Assembly (NCBI GenBank): GCA_963805295.1
Contig: CAWDTW010000061.1
Span: forward strand, 1-64,000
Length of the DNA: 64,000 nucleotides
From: Roseiarcus sp963805295
GTDB taxonomy: Bacteria; Pseudomonadota; Alphaproteobacteria; Rhizobiales; Beijerinckiaceae
Reading direction: 5' to 3'
This document shows positions 1-8,917 of this stretch, in pieces. Both the position numbers and the translations under genes were made by a program. The notes under the pieces were generated by a model. The model ran no database searches, was not told the origin of the DNA, and saw only the letters and a list, made by a program, of their open reading frames with translations. Each line of letters starts with the position of its first letter. The first letter of the stretch is position 1.

Positions 1-383
1 GAGGGTTCATGCGCGCTCCTTGGCCGCCCCTCCGGCGGCGTCGAGGATTGATCGGCGCACGGCAGGTCTCCTGGCTCGCGGCGTATCGCCGACGCCGCCT
101 TCCCGGGCGAAGAGCCCAGTGGCGAAGTAGCGTCGGCACGCCGCTCACAGTCGCGGGGGCGGCCGCGGATCGGCGAAATGCCTGCCGCGTTCCCTTTTCA
201 CCCTCGAAGTCGCGAGGGACCGTGCGGGATTTTATGTCTCAGCTTCGCCGGGGGTTGTCAAATGCTCGGCGGGGCGCATGTCGCGGGACTCGTTCCGCGG
301 GGCCCCGCGCCCGTCTTCGGGCGGCGTATTCGCTCCGGGCGCCCGGGGTGCGACATCCTGCGGCAATATGTTACATTTTTTCG
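1..383. other. Intergenic region upstream of paaA, no gene seen
   Basis: I see no reading frame here with recognisable protein similarity; the open frames are the random ones expected of GC-rich DNA. Base composition turns AT-rich only in the last ~40 bases, just before the candidate paaA promoter. A gene ending to the left of the window cannot be excluded. Confidence 0.5.
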
Positions 384-412
384 TTGAAATCGTAAGAAAT
401 GATGCATAATGC
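384..412 (+). promoter_or_regulatory. Candidate sigma-70-type promoter of paaABCDE
   Basis: A -35-like TTGAAA (384-389) is followed after 17 bases by a -10-like TAATGC (407-412), inside an AT-rich island about 50 bases before the chosen paaA start. A loose inverted repeat (about 373-383 against 391-404) overlaps the -35 box and could be an operator for PaaX or another regulator. The boxes are seen; the regulation is inference. Confidence 0.4.
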
Positions 413-461
413 GCCGGCAGAGCGAGCCGCCGGGCGGCGGCGCGACGACGACGGGAAACGC

Positions 462-1452
462 ATGTACGCCCAAGCGCTGAACGCCAAGGACCTGACGCCG
501 GTCACGGCCGAAGACCCGGCGAAGCTCGCCGCCTTCCAGGCGCGCATCGACGCCGAGGAGAAGATCGAGCCGAACGACTGGATGCCGGAGCAGTACCGCC
601 GCACCCTCATCCGCCAGATTTCCCAGCACGCCCATTCCGAGGTGATCGGCATGCAGCCGGAGGGCAACTGGGTGACGCGCGCGCCGACCCTCAAGCGCAA
701 GGCGCAGCTCATCGCCAAAATCCAGGACGAGGCCGGCCACGGCCTCTATCTTTACGCCGCCGCCGAGACGCTCGGCGTCTCGCGCGAGGAGCTCTACGAG
801 CAGCTGCTCTCCGGCCGCGCCAAATATTCCTCGATCTTCAACTATCCGACGCTCAATTACGCCGACATGGGCGCGATCGGCTGGCTGGTCGACGGCGCGG
901 CGATCATGAACCAGATCCCGCTCTGCCGCTGCAGCTACGGGCCTTACGCGCGCGCCATGATCCTCATCTGCAAGGAGGAATCGTTCCACCAGCGGCAGGG
1001 CTACGACATCATGGTGGCGATGTGCCGCGGCACGGCCGAGCAGCGCGCGATGGCGCAGGACGCGCTGAACCGCTTCTGGCGGCCTTCGCTGATGATGTTC
1101 GGCCCGCACAATTCGAACTAGCACCCATTCCGAGCTGTCGCTGAAGTGGAAGATCAAGCGCTTCTCGAACGACGGGCTGCGGCAGAAATTTCTCGACGCG
1201 ACCGTGCCGCAGGCGCAGTACCTCGGGCTCTCGATTCCCGACCCGGACCTTCGCTTCAACGAGGCGACCGGGCATTGGGAGCACGGCCCGATCGACTGGG
1301 ACGAATTCGCCCGCGTGCTCGCCGGCGACGGACCCTGCAACCGCCAGCGCATGAAGCATCGCCGCCAGACCGAGGCCGACGGCGCCTGGGTGCGCGAAGC
1401 CGCCGCCGCCTACGCCGCCAAGCAGCGCAAGGCGGTCGAGCGCGCCGCCTGA
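462..1452 (+). CDS. paaA: Phenylacetyl-CoA epoxidase catalytic subunit PaaA (frameshifted)
   Basis: PaaA is the di-iron catalytic subunit of the PaaABCE multicomponent monooxygenase that epoxidises the ring of phenylacetyl-CoA. The frame from 462 begins MYAQAL, as PaaA proteins do, and carries the family stretches EKIEPNDWMPEQYRR, ISQHAHSEVIGMQPEGNW and QDEAGHGLYLY with the E/H iron ligands. An in-frame TAG at 1119-1121 stops it, but PaaA similarity continues in the +1 frame (HSELSLKWKIKRFSNDG) to the TGA ending at 1452. Removing one T at 1119 restores about 329 residues, the usual length. The ATG at 399 is rejected because it lies inside the candidate promoter and adds residues not typical of PaaA. 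First gene of paaABCDE. The break is either a sequence error or a real inactivating mutation. Confidence 0.93.
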
Positions 1453-1477
1453 AGCCGCGCATTCGAGGACATCGACG

Positions 1478-1765
1478 ATGACCGAAGCCGCCACGCCCCT
1501 CTGGGAAGTCTTCATCCGGCCGCGCAACGGCCTTGCCCATCGCCATGTCGGCTCGCTGCATGCGCATGACGCCGAAATGGCTCTGCAGGCCGCGCGCGAC
1601 GTCTACACGCGGCGCGGCGAGACGCTGTCGATCTGGGTCGTCCCCTCGTCGGCCATCGTCGCCTCGGACCCCGGCGAAAAGGACATGATGTTCGAGCCGA
1701 CCGCCTCGAAGATCTACCGGCACCCGACTTTCTATGAGGTGCCGGACGAAGTGGGCCACATGTGA
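1478..1765 (+). CDS. paaB: Phenylacetyl-CoA epoxidase subunit PaaB
   Basis: PaaB is a small subunit that bridges PaaAC heterodimers in the epoxidase complex. This 95-residue protein is intact and full length. It shows the family core: WEVFIRPRNGLAHRHVGSLHA near the N-terminus, then ALQAARDVYTRR and the C-terminal YRHPTFYEVPDEVGHM. It starts 25 bases after the paaA stop and its TGA overlaps the GTG start of paaC (GTGA), so the two are probably translationally coupled. Confidence 0.96.
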   Translation: MTEAATPLWEVFIRPRNGLAHRHVGSLHAHDAEMALQAARDVYTRRGETLSIWVVPSSAIVASDPGEKDMMFEPTASKIYRHPTFYEVPDEVGHM

Positions 1766-2534
1766 GCGCGACAATGCCGGCTTTCGCCGATCCCCGCGCC
1801 GCATGGCTCGTGCGTCTCGGCGACGCGACGCTCATCCTCGGCCATCGGCTGAGCGAATGGCTGTCGCGCGCGCCGACGCTGGAAGAAGACATCGCGATGG
1901 CGAATTTGAGCCTCGACCTCATCGGCCAGACCCGCGCCTTCTATACGCGCGCCTGCGAAATCGAGGGCGGCGGCGCGACGAGACGACGCTCGCCTTCCGC
2001 CGCGCCGAGCCGGACTATCGCAATCCGCTGCTCGTCGAGCAGCCGAACGGCAATTTCGCCGACACCATGGCGCGCCATCTCATCTTCTCCGCCTACGCCG
2101 CGCCTCTCTATGAAAAGCTCGCCGGCTCGAACGACGCCGAGACGGCCGGAATCGCGACCCGCTCGGCGCGCGAGATGGCCTATCATCTGCGCCACGCCGG
2201 CGAATGGATGATCCGCCTCGGCGACGGCACCGCGGAAAGCCACGACAAGGCGCAGGCCGCGCTCGACGATCTCTGGCCCTACGTGCCGGAACTCTTCGAG
2301 GCGGACGATCTCGACCGCGAAGTCGCGGCTTCGGGCTTCGGCGTCGATCCGTCGACGCTGCGCGACGATTTCGACGCCGCGGTCGACGACGTGATCGCCC
2401 GGGCGACACTGAAGAAGCCCCCGGAGCGTTTTGGCCAGCGCGGAGGAAAAAGCGGCCTGCACAGCGAGCATCTCGGCCACATCCTGGCGCAATTGCAGTT
2501 CCTGCAGCGCGCCTATCCGGAGGCACGCTGGTGA
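1762..2534 (+). CDS. paaC: Phenylacetyl-CoA epoxidase structural subunit PaaC (frameshifted)
   Basis: PaaC is the ferritin-like partner of PaaA; it lacks catalytic iron but is needed for activity. The GTG at 1762 overlaps the paaB stop and gives LVRLGDATLILGHRLSEW and DIAMANLSLDLIGQTRAFY. Similarity switches frame near 1975, inside a run of GGC triplets, and resumes as DETTLAFRRAEPDYRNPLLVEQPNGNFADT through QLQFLQRAYPEARW. Adding one base gives about 257 residues, normal for PaaC. The TGA overlaps the GTG start of paaD. Confidence 0.93.
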
Positions 2535-3042
2535 GCGCGCTCGCACCCGATCTCAGCGCTCGCCGCGAAGCCGCTCGCGCCGCGGCCGCGCGCGTGACCG
2601 ATCCCGGAGTTGCCGGTCCTCACCATCGAAGATCTCGGCATCCTGCACGAGGTCGACGTCGACGAGGGCGGGCGGGTGACGGTCTCCATTCTGCCGACCT
2701 ATTCCGGCTGCCCGGCGATGGGCGTGATCGCGCTCGGGATCGAGACGGAACTCGCGAAGGACGGTTTCGAAGACGTGCGCGTGGTGCTCACCAACACGCC
2801 GGCCTGGACGACCGACCTCATGAGCGAGGCGGCGCGCGAAGAAACTGCGCGCCACCGGCATTTCGCCGCCCGAGCGGAGGTCGGGCAAGCGCGCCCTGTT
2901 CGCCCCGTCGGCCGACGTCGCCTGTCCGCGCTGCGGCTCGGGCGACACGGAGCGCATCTCGGAATTCGGCTCGACCGCCTGCAAGGCGCTTTGGCGCTGC
3001 CGCGCCTGCCGCGAGCCGTTCGAGCATTTCAAGTGCATCTGA
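2531..3042 (+). CDS. paaD: PaaD, Fe-S assembly-like factor for the phenylacetyl-CoA epoxidase (two frameshifts)
   Basis: PaaD has an N-terminal MIP18/DUF59 domain and a C-terminal zinc ribbon, and is thought to help mature the iron-sulfur cluster of the epoxidase. Seen here: a GTG start overlapping paaC, the DUF59 core (LTIEDLGILHEVDVDE, PTYSGCPAMGVI) and a C-terminal pair of CxxC-type motifs (ACPRCGSGDTERISEFGSTACK, CRACREPFEHFKC). The pieces lie in three frames. One extra C near 2605 and one extra A near 2836 explain both shifts and leave about 169 residues, the usual size. Fourth gene of the operon. Confidence 0.9.
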
Positions 3043-3050
3043 GGCGACCC

Positions 3051-4118
3051 TTGAGCCGTTTCCACTCGCTCGAAATCGTCGACCGCCGCCAGGAGACGCC
3101 CGACAGCGTGTCGCTCGCCTTCGCCGTGCCGAAGGACCTTCGCGACGAATTCGCCTTTCAGCCCGGCCAGTATCTGACGGTGCGCGCGACCATCGACGGC
3201 GAGGAATGCCGGCGCTCTTATTCGATCTGTTCGGGAGCGGACGAGGAGGAGCTGCGGATCGCGGTGAAAAGGATTGAGGGCGGGCGCTTCTCGCGCTTCG
3301 TCAACGACGTGCTGCGGCAAGGCGCGCGGATCGACGTCGCCGCGCCTGAAGGCCGCTTCACCGCGGAGATCGGGGCGAGCCGGCATTACGTCTTCTTCGC
3401 CGCGGGCTCCGGCATCACGCCGGTCCTTTCGATCGTCCGCTCGGCGCTCGCCGCCAACTCCGAGGCGAGCGCGACCCTCTTCTTCGGCAACCGCACGACG
3501 TCGAGCATCATGTTCCGCCGGGCGCTGGAAGAGCTGAAGGACAGGCATCTCGGCCGCTTCTCGGTCTTTCACGTTCTGTCGCGCGAGTCGCAGGAGATCG
3601 ACGTCCTGAACGGCCGCATCGACGGCGAGCGGATCGCGCTCTTGACCAAGACCATCGTTCCGCCGAAGGACGTCGACGCCTATTTCCTCTGCGGACCCTT
3701 TGGCATGATCGAGGAGGGCCGCACGGCGCTGATAGCCGCCGGAGTCGAGCCTTGGCGCATCAAGGCGGAACTTTTCACGACCGACGGCGCGCCGCCGCCC
3801 GCGACCCGCCCGGCTCCCGTCCACGTGCCGCACGAGGGAGAGGTTCACGTCGACTGCGTGCTCGAGGGCCGCACCCGTCGCATCGAAGTCGAGCCGGGCG
3901 CGCTCATCATCGAGGCGGCGCACGAGCAGGGTTTTGAGATCCCCCACTCCTGCCGGGGCGGCATGTGCTGCACCTGCCGCTGCAAGGTCGTGGAGGGCGA
4001 GGTCGCGATGGACGTCAACTACTCGCTCGAGCCCTGGGAGCTCGAGGCGGGATACAGGCTCGCCTGCCAGTCCCGGCCGCTGACGGCGAAGGTGAGGCTC
4101 GATTTCGATTCGGTTTAA
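3051..4118 (+). CDS. paaE: Phenylacetyl-CoA epoxidase reductase subunit PaaE
   Basis: PaaE passes electrons from NADPH through FAD and a [2Fe-2S] cluster to the epoxidase. A TTG at 3051, eight bases after the paaD stop, gives a 355-residue protein starting LSRFHSLEIVDR, the same register as known PaaE. Domains in order: FAD-binding with the RSYSICS motif (near residue 60), NAD(P)-binding with YVFFAAGSGITP and the FLCGPFGM motif, and a C-terminal plant-type ferredoxin domain with SCRGGMCCTCRCKV and a fourth Cys in LACQSRP. It is intact, unlike three of its neighbours, and ends the operon. Confidence 0.95.
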   Translation: MSRFHSLEIVDRRQETPDSVSLAFAVPKDLRDEFAFQPGQYLTVRATIDGEECRRSYSICSGADEEELRIAVKRIEGGRFSRFVNDVLRQGARIDVAAPEGRFTAEIGASRHYVFFAAGSGITPVLSIVRSALAANSEASATLFFGNRTTSSIMFRRALEELKDRHLGRFSVFHVLSRESQEIDVLNGRIDGERIALLTKTIVPPKDVDAYFLCGPFGMIEEGRTALIAAGVEPWRIKAELFTTDGAPPPATRPAPVHVPHEGEVHVDCVLEGRTRRIEVEPGALIIEAAHEQGFEIPHSCRGGMCCTCRCKVVEGEVAMDVNYSLEPWELEAGYRLACQSRPLTAKVRLDFDSV

Positions 4119-4339
4119 GCTCGAACGCGATGTGATCGGGTTGAGCCGCCGCCGTCATCGCGGAGTCGACTTGAGTCGTCCCGCTCACGGGGCGGGAGAC
4201 CGGTCGGCCGCGTCCGGCGCTGTCCTTCCGCCCAACCGAAGGCTCGACGGCAAATCCGTAACCGGGCGCACGGCCGGGCGTTTCCCATTCGCCCTGTCGG
4301 CGGCCGCGTCCGGCGCTGTTTTTGTCGGCGGACCCGGTC

Positions 4340-4640
4340 CCTGATCAGGGGACGTCTCCCTGTTCTTCCCTGTTATCAGGCGAAAAACAGGGAAAGAAGC
4401 GCGCGCTTTTCGCGAGCCTTGGCGCGAAAAAACCAGCTCGGCCAGACCTTTCCGCCAAAATTCGTGGCAAATAAACGCGAAGTAGGCGTGAAAATAACAG
4501 GGAAGATTCTTTCCCTGTTACGCGAAGGAACACGGAACGGGAGAGCCGGAACAGGGAAACGGTGAAGAGAGCGTAGGCGGCCTGCCGGAGGCGTCGCCGC
4601 GGCCTTTCGGCCGCACGCCGGGTCAAAACCATCCAAGACA
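4340..4640. repeat. Paired CCCTGTT/AACAGGG hairpin repeat downstream of paaE
   Basis: TTCCCTGTT (from 4367) pairs with AACAGGGAA (from 4386), and TAACAGGGAA (about 4495) pairs with TTCCCTGTTA (about 4510). A further AACAGGGAA sits near 4551. Words of this kind recur as intergenic repeats in alphaproteobacterial genomes (recollection, not searched). The open frame on the minus strand is a by-product of the repeat. It may act as a transcription end for paaABCDE, but there is no clear T-run. Confidence 0.5.
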
Positions 4641-5073
4641 TGGATTTCCTTGATCAGAAATCGAATATCTGTTTTTCAAAATCCAACACTTGGCGCGCCA
4701 CCCGGGATTGCCTCGAAAGGGCGGGATTTCGGCTGTGCGAAGACGACTCAGTGGACGACCGCTGTGCGCCAAATAGCTGCCGTTCCTCCGCCAAGCGATC
4801 GTCTAATATAAGACCGCGTCCATTTCAGTTCAGCCGTCGCGCTCGGGGCGCGAGGGCAACAGGAGAGATGCGATCCTGCTTTCGGCTGGCTGGCCTAGCG
4901 CTCGCGACAGGTGGACGTCTTCACGCCAATTAGCAAAGGTGACGCCCCGACGCAGTTGCACGTCAAGGTCTAGCCTCATGTCGGCGCTTGGACGCCAATA
5001 CGTCGGCACCCTTTCCTCTGCCATGTCTCCTGGCGCGTTCCCCTTCCGGGTTGCTTGTGCCGTTTGGCGAGGA
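4641..5073. other. Intergenic/degenerate stretch before the IS21 remnant
   Basis: No reading frame here resembles a known protein. It lies between the hairpin repeat and the first recognisable IS21 codons and is probably a scar of past insertions and deletions. Confidence 0.35.
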
Positions 5074-6003
5074 AGCGTCTACGGAGGCGGATACGACGCC
5101 ATCCGCCGATATGCTCGGCGCTGGCGCAAGGCGCATTCGAGTGCGACGGCGAGCGCCTTCGTCCCGCTGACCTTCGCGCCGGGCGAGGCCTACCAGTTCG
5201 ACTGGAGCCATGAGATCGTCGTGCTGAACGGCGTGACGACGACGGTGAAGGTCGCGCACGTCCGCCTCTGCCACAGCCGGATGATGTTCGTGCGCGCCTA
5301 TCCGCGCGAGACGCAGGAGATGGTGTTCGACGCCCACGAGCGGGCGTTCGCGTTCTTCAAGGGCGCCTGCGGGCGCGGCGTCTGCGACAACATGAAGACG
5401 GCGGTGGAGACGATCTTCGTCGGCAAGGACCGGCAGTACAATCGCCGCTTCCTCCAGATGTGCTCGCACCATCTCGTCGAGCCGGTGGCCTGCACGTCGG
5501 CGTCGGGCTGGGAGAAGGGCCAGGTCGAGAACCAGGTCGGCCTCGTGCGCGAGCGCTTCTTCACGCCGCGGCTGCGGTTCAAGAACTACGACGAACTGAA
5601 CGCTTGGCTCCTCGTTAAATGTCTGGCCTGGGCGAAAGCGCACGCCCATCCGGAGCGGCCGGAGCGGACGATCTGGGAGGTCTTCGAAGAGGAACGGCCG
5701 AAGCTGATCCCGTATCGCGGCCGCTTCGATGGCTTCCATGCGCTGCCGGCCTCGGTGTCGAAGACGTGCCTCGTCCGCTTCGACAACAACAGGTACTCGG
5801 TGAGCGTCAGCGCCGTCGGCCGGCCGGTCGACATTCATGCCTACGCCGATCGGATCGTCATCCGCCAGGACGGGCGGATCGTGGCCGAGCATCGGCGCAG
5901 CTACGGGCGTGGCGGGACGGTTTACGATCCCGGGCACTACGTGCCGGTTCTGGCGCGCAAGCCCGGCGCCTTGCGCAACGGGGCGCCGTTCAAGGACTGG
6001 GTG
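5074..6003 (+). pseudogene. istA: IS21-family transposase IstA, truncated at both ends
   Basis: The frame encodes the integrase-core part of IstA: YQFDWSHEIVVLNG holds the first catalytic Asp, and NMKTAVETIFVGKDRQYNRRF and the CxSASGWEKGQVENQVGLVRERFF motif follow. The C-terminal beta-barrel region is partly present (CLVRFDNNRYSVSV). The N-terminal helix-turn-helix of about 110 residues is missing. At the 3' end similarity stops at KDWVL near 6003, and no istB follows. A much shorter piece of a related istA lies at 23176-23270 in the same orientation. The element cannot move on its own. Confidence 0.85.
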
Positions 6004-6682
6004 TTAAGTTGGCGGCGATCATGGCTTGCCAGGAACTCGATACTACCGTAGGTTGTGCCTCAACCGGCGGCGATCTCGCGAATGTCGGCAGAGGTCGCGC
6101 GCCTGTGACTGTGGGGTTATGCGATGAGAAACTCGAATGCACTTTCCGCCGTAGTGTTTTGTCTTCCCTTACTTCCGGGGATGCTGAATCCGGTTTATGC
6201 AAAATCCGCTCTTCCCTCACAAGTCGATCAGAAACAAGTTGATCAGAACGCTGTCGCGGCCGATCTCGCGCGTATAACGAAGGTAAAGGGCTTGAGGCTT
6301 GCGTCGACTTCAGTTGCTTCTGCTCCGCCGGACGCGGGCTGCCGGGCCAGTTATGGCTTTCCCTGCTACAGCCCGCAGGAAATTCAGAATGCCTATGGCC
6401 TGAAATCGCTGTTGAGCGCCGGATTTACTGGCGCTGGTCAGACGATCATCATCATTGATTCTTTTGGGAGTCCCACGATTGCCCAAGACTTGGTGGCGTT
6501 TGACGCGGCTTATAGTATTCCTGACCCCCCATCGTTCAAGGTGCTTGCGCCTCTGGGAACCGTGCCTTTTGATCCCACCAACTCGGACATGGTCAATTGG
6601 GCTTTCGAGACAACCTTGGACGTCGAGTGGGCGCACGCGATGGCGCCCGGCGCCAATATCGTGTTGTTGACTAGCCCGGTAA

Positions 6683-8010
6683 GGCGACGCCCAAAAATAG
6701 CCGATTCGGAATTTGCGAGTTTACTGGCATCGGCTGTTTAGCGGATTCCCGAGTGCGAGGCGAGCGTCTATATCGTGATGATGATAGACGAATCATCCCT
6801 GCGCGTCCGGTTTGACGCGCTTCGGCCTTCGCTGGACGAGCGACGCCGGCGGTTGAGCGCGGCGGCGGAGGCGAAGGCGGCGGGCTACGGCGGGATTGCG
6901 GCGGTCGCGCGCGCGACGAAGGTCGCCCGGAGCACGATTGGGCGCGGTCTGAAGGACTTGCGGAACCCCGGCTCCTTGACGGGAGAGGTGCGGCGCAAGG
7001 GCGGGGGCACTCCTCGGTTGACGGTCAAGGACCCGACGCTGTTGGAGGACTTGCAACGATTGCTCGAGCCGGCGACGATGGGCGACCCGATGCGGCCGTT
7101 GCGATGGGTCTCCAAGAGCCACGACAAGCTGGCGACGGCGCTTCGCGCCATGGGTCACAAAGTGAGTTCCTCGACCATTCCCAAGCTGCTGGAGGAACTG
7201 AAATATTGTCGCCATTCCAACCGCAAGACCAAGGAAGCCGGCAAACATCCTGATCGCGACGCCCAGTTCGAATATATCAACGCGAAGGTCGAGGCGTTTC
7301 AGGCGGCCGGCGAACCCGTGATATCGATCGACGCGAAGAAGAAGGAATTGCTGGGCGAATTCAAGAACGGCGGTAGCGACTATGGGCCGCAGGGCGAACC
7401 GATCGAGGTCAACGCTCACGATTTCGAGGACAAGGAGTTGGGCAAGGTCGTCCCTTACGGGGTCTACGACATCGGCGCCAACCTCGGCTATGTCAGCCTC
7501 GGAATCGACCACGACACCGGGGAGTTCGCCGTCAACGCCGTCCGATGCTGGCTCGATCAGATGGGTTGGAAGCTCTATCCCGGGATGAGGCGCCTGATGA
7601 TCACGGCCGACGGCGGCGGCTCCAATGGTTCACGGCTGCGGCTCTGGAAGTTGGCCCTCCAACAACTCGCGGACGAAACCGGTCTGATCATTCAGGTTTG
7701 CCACTATCCGCCAGGGACTTCGAAGTGGAACAAGATCGAGCATCGCATGTTCTGCCACATCACGCAGAACTGGCGCGCGACGCCACTCCTCAGCCTCCTC
7801 ATCGTCATCGAACTGATCGCCAACACCACGACGAAAACCGGTCTCAAAATCCGCTGCGAACTCGATAGCAACACCTATCCAAAGGGCATCAAGGTCTCGG
7901 ACGCGGAAATGGCGACCCTCAACATGACCCGAGACTCATTCCATCCAGAATGGAACTACAGCATCTCGCCGAGGTTTCACGAAATGAAGCAATAGTTTTT
8001 GGGCATCGCC
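6683..8010 (+). mobile_element. ISAzo13-family insertion sequence, copy 1 (complete)
   Basis: The ends were set by comparison with the second copy at 60757-62320 and with the interrupted peptidase gene. Left end GGCGACGCCCAAAAA and right end (reverse strand) GGCGATGCCCAAAAA form terminal inverted repeats with one mismatch. The flanks carry a 3-bp duplication TAA (6680-6682 and 8011-8013). Length is 1328 bp, with a single transposase gene. The transposase frame is open, so this copy may be active. Confidence 0.88.
6775..7995 (+). CDS. ISAzo13-family transposase
   Basis: Intact 406-residue transposase. An N-terminal helix-turn-helix region (GGIAAVARATKVARSTIGRGL) precedes the DDE core: VISIDAKKKELLGEFKNGG with the first Asp, LMITADGGGSNGSR with the second, and HYPPGTSKWNKIEHRMFCHITQNWR with the final Glu. 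These phrases are characteristic of the ISAzo13 group. The second copy in this window differs by E5K and a few bases, so one copy arose recently from the other. Confidence 0.93.
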   Translation: MMMIDESSLRVRFDALRPSLDERRRRLSAAAEAKAAGYGGIAAVARATKVARSTIGRGLKDLRNPGSLTGEVRRKGGGTPRLTVKDPTLLEDLQRLLEPATMGDPMRPLRWVSKSHDKLATALRAMGHKVSSSTIPKLLEELKYCRHSNRKTKEAGKHPDRDAQFEYINAKVEAFQAAGEPVISIDAKKKELLGEFKNGGSDYGPQGEPIEVNAHDFEDKELGKVVPYGVYDIGANLGYVSLGIDHDTGEFAVNAVRCWLDQMGWKLYPGMRRLMITADGGGSNGSRLRLWKLALQQLADETGLIIQVCHYPPGTSKWNKIEHRMFCHITQNWRATPLLSLLIVIELIANTTTKTGLKIRCELDSNTYPKGIKVSDAEMATLNMTRDSFHPEWNYSISPRFHEMKQ

Positions 8011-8917
8011 TAAGCCAAACCGAGGGCGTGCAGGGTTTGCCGCAGTTCCTGGCGTTGGAGCAATATGCGTTAAATAATAAACTCGGAAAGATAATCTCGC
8101 AAAGTTGGGCCGCAACAGAAAATACCTTGTTTACCCCCGCGGGCGAAAAATTGATAGGTGAATTTGAGGAGTTCTACCGCGGCGCCGTGTTGGACGGCGT
8201 GACGGTTTTAGCTTCGGCGGGCAACTCGGGCAGCGCCAACGAAGACGTCAATTTCAACGACTACGCGTTCCCGACAGTAAACTTTCCCGCTTCGTCGCCT
8301 TGGGTCACCGCCGTCGGCGGCACTAGTCTCTATGCCGACACGAGCGGAAATTATCTCAATGAAACAGTTTGGAACAACGGGGCCGGCGCGGGCGGCGGCG
8401 GAGTGAGCCAATATTTTCCGGAGCCGCTCTACCAGCGTTCTCTTAACGCATACCAGCCGCTGTTCGGCGGAAAGCGCGGCATTCCGGACGTCGCCTATAA
8501 CGCCGATCCGGCGACCGCGATTTTGATTTATGAGAGTTTCCTGCCCAGTTGCCCCGGCTGTTACTTCTTTGTCGGCGGGACCAGCGAGGGTTCCCCGCAG
8601 TGGGCGGGAATTGTGGCGGACGCCAATCAATTGGCGGGGCGGTCATTAGGTTTTCTGAATCCGAGCCTTTACGCATTGGGCGCACTGAATGCGACGAATC
8701 GGTATTTCCACGACGTTGTGGTGGGTAACAACAGCTTCGACGGAGTTCCCGGATACAATGCGGCGCCAGGATGGGATCCCACGACCGGCTGGGGGACCCC
8801 CAATTTTCCAACCCAAAATTTGGGCGCCCTCGTCAGGGCGTTAGCTCAACCGAGCCAACCATTGGTGGCTGCGAGTACATCGACTCCTTGAATGCGCACT
8901 TTTGCGTTGAATTGCGA

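Larger units (their letters stand above)
6124..8891 (+). pseudogene. Secreted S53 (sedolisin-family) peptidase gene interrupted by an ISAzo13 element
   Basis: Two blocks, 6124-6682 and 8014-8891, join in frame to a 478-residue protein once the 1328-bp IS and one TAA are removed (reading TSPVSQTEGVQGLPQF across the joint). The N-terminus MRNSNALSAVVFCLPLLPG looks like a signal peptide. Sedolisin features seen: the E-x3-D pair in FETTLDVEW, the serine motif GGTSEGSPQWAG, and the C-terminal calcium-loop motif GWDPTTGWGTPNF. Two oddities: the usual large pro-domain is missing (only about 70 residues precede the core), and the oxyanion loop reads SAGNSGS where sedolisins usually have SGDSG. GC content is lower than in flanking genes, suggesting transfer. 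In its current state the gene is broken. Confidence 0.85.

Noticed and set aside
399..461. Upstream ATG for paaA
   Set aside because: It lies within the candidate promoter and adds an Arg-rich leader not seen in PaaA proteins; the ATG at 462 matches the family start.
4939..5073. The open frame upstream of the IS21 similarity as the true istA start
   Set aside because: These codons do not resemble the IstA helix-turn-helix region; the frame is open by chance before the remnant.
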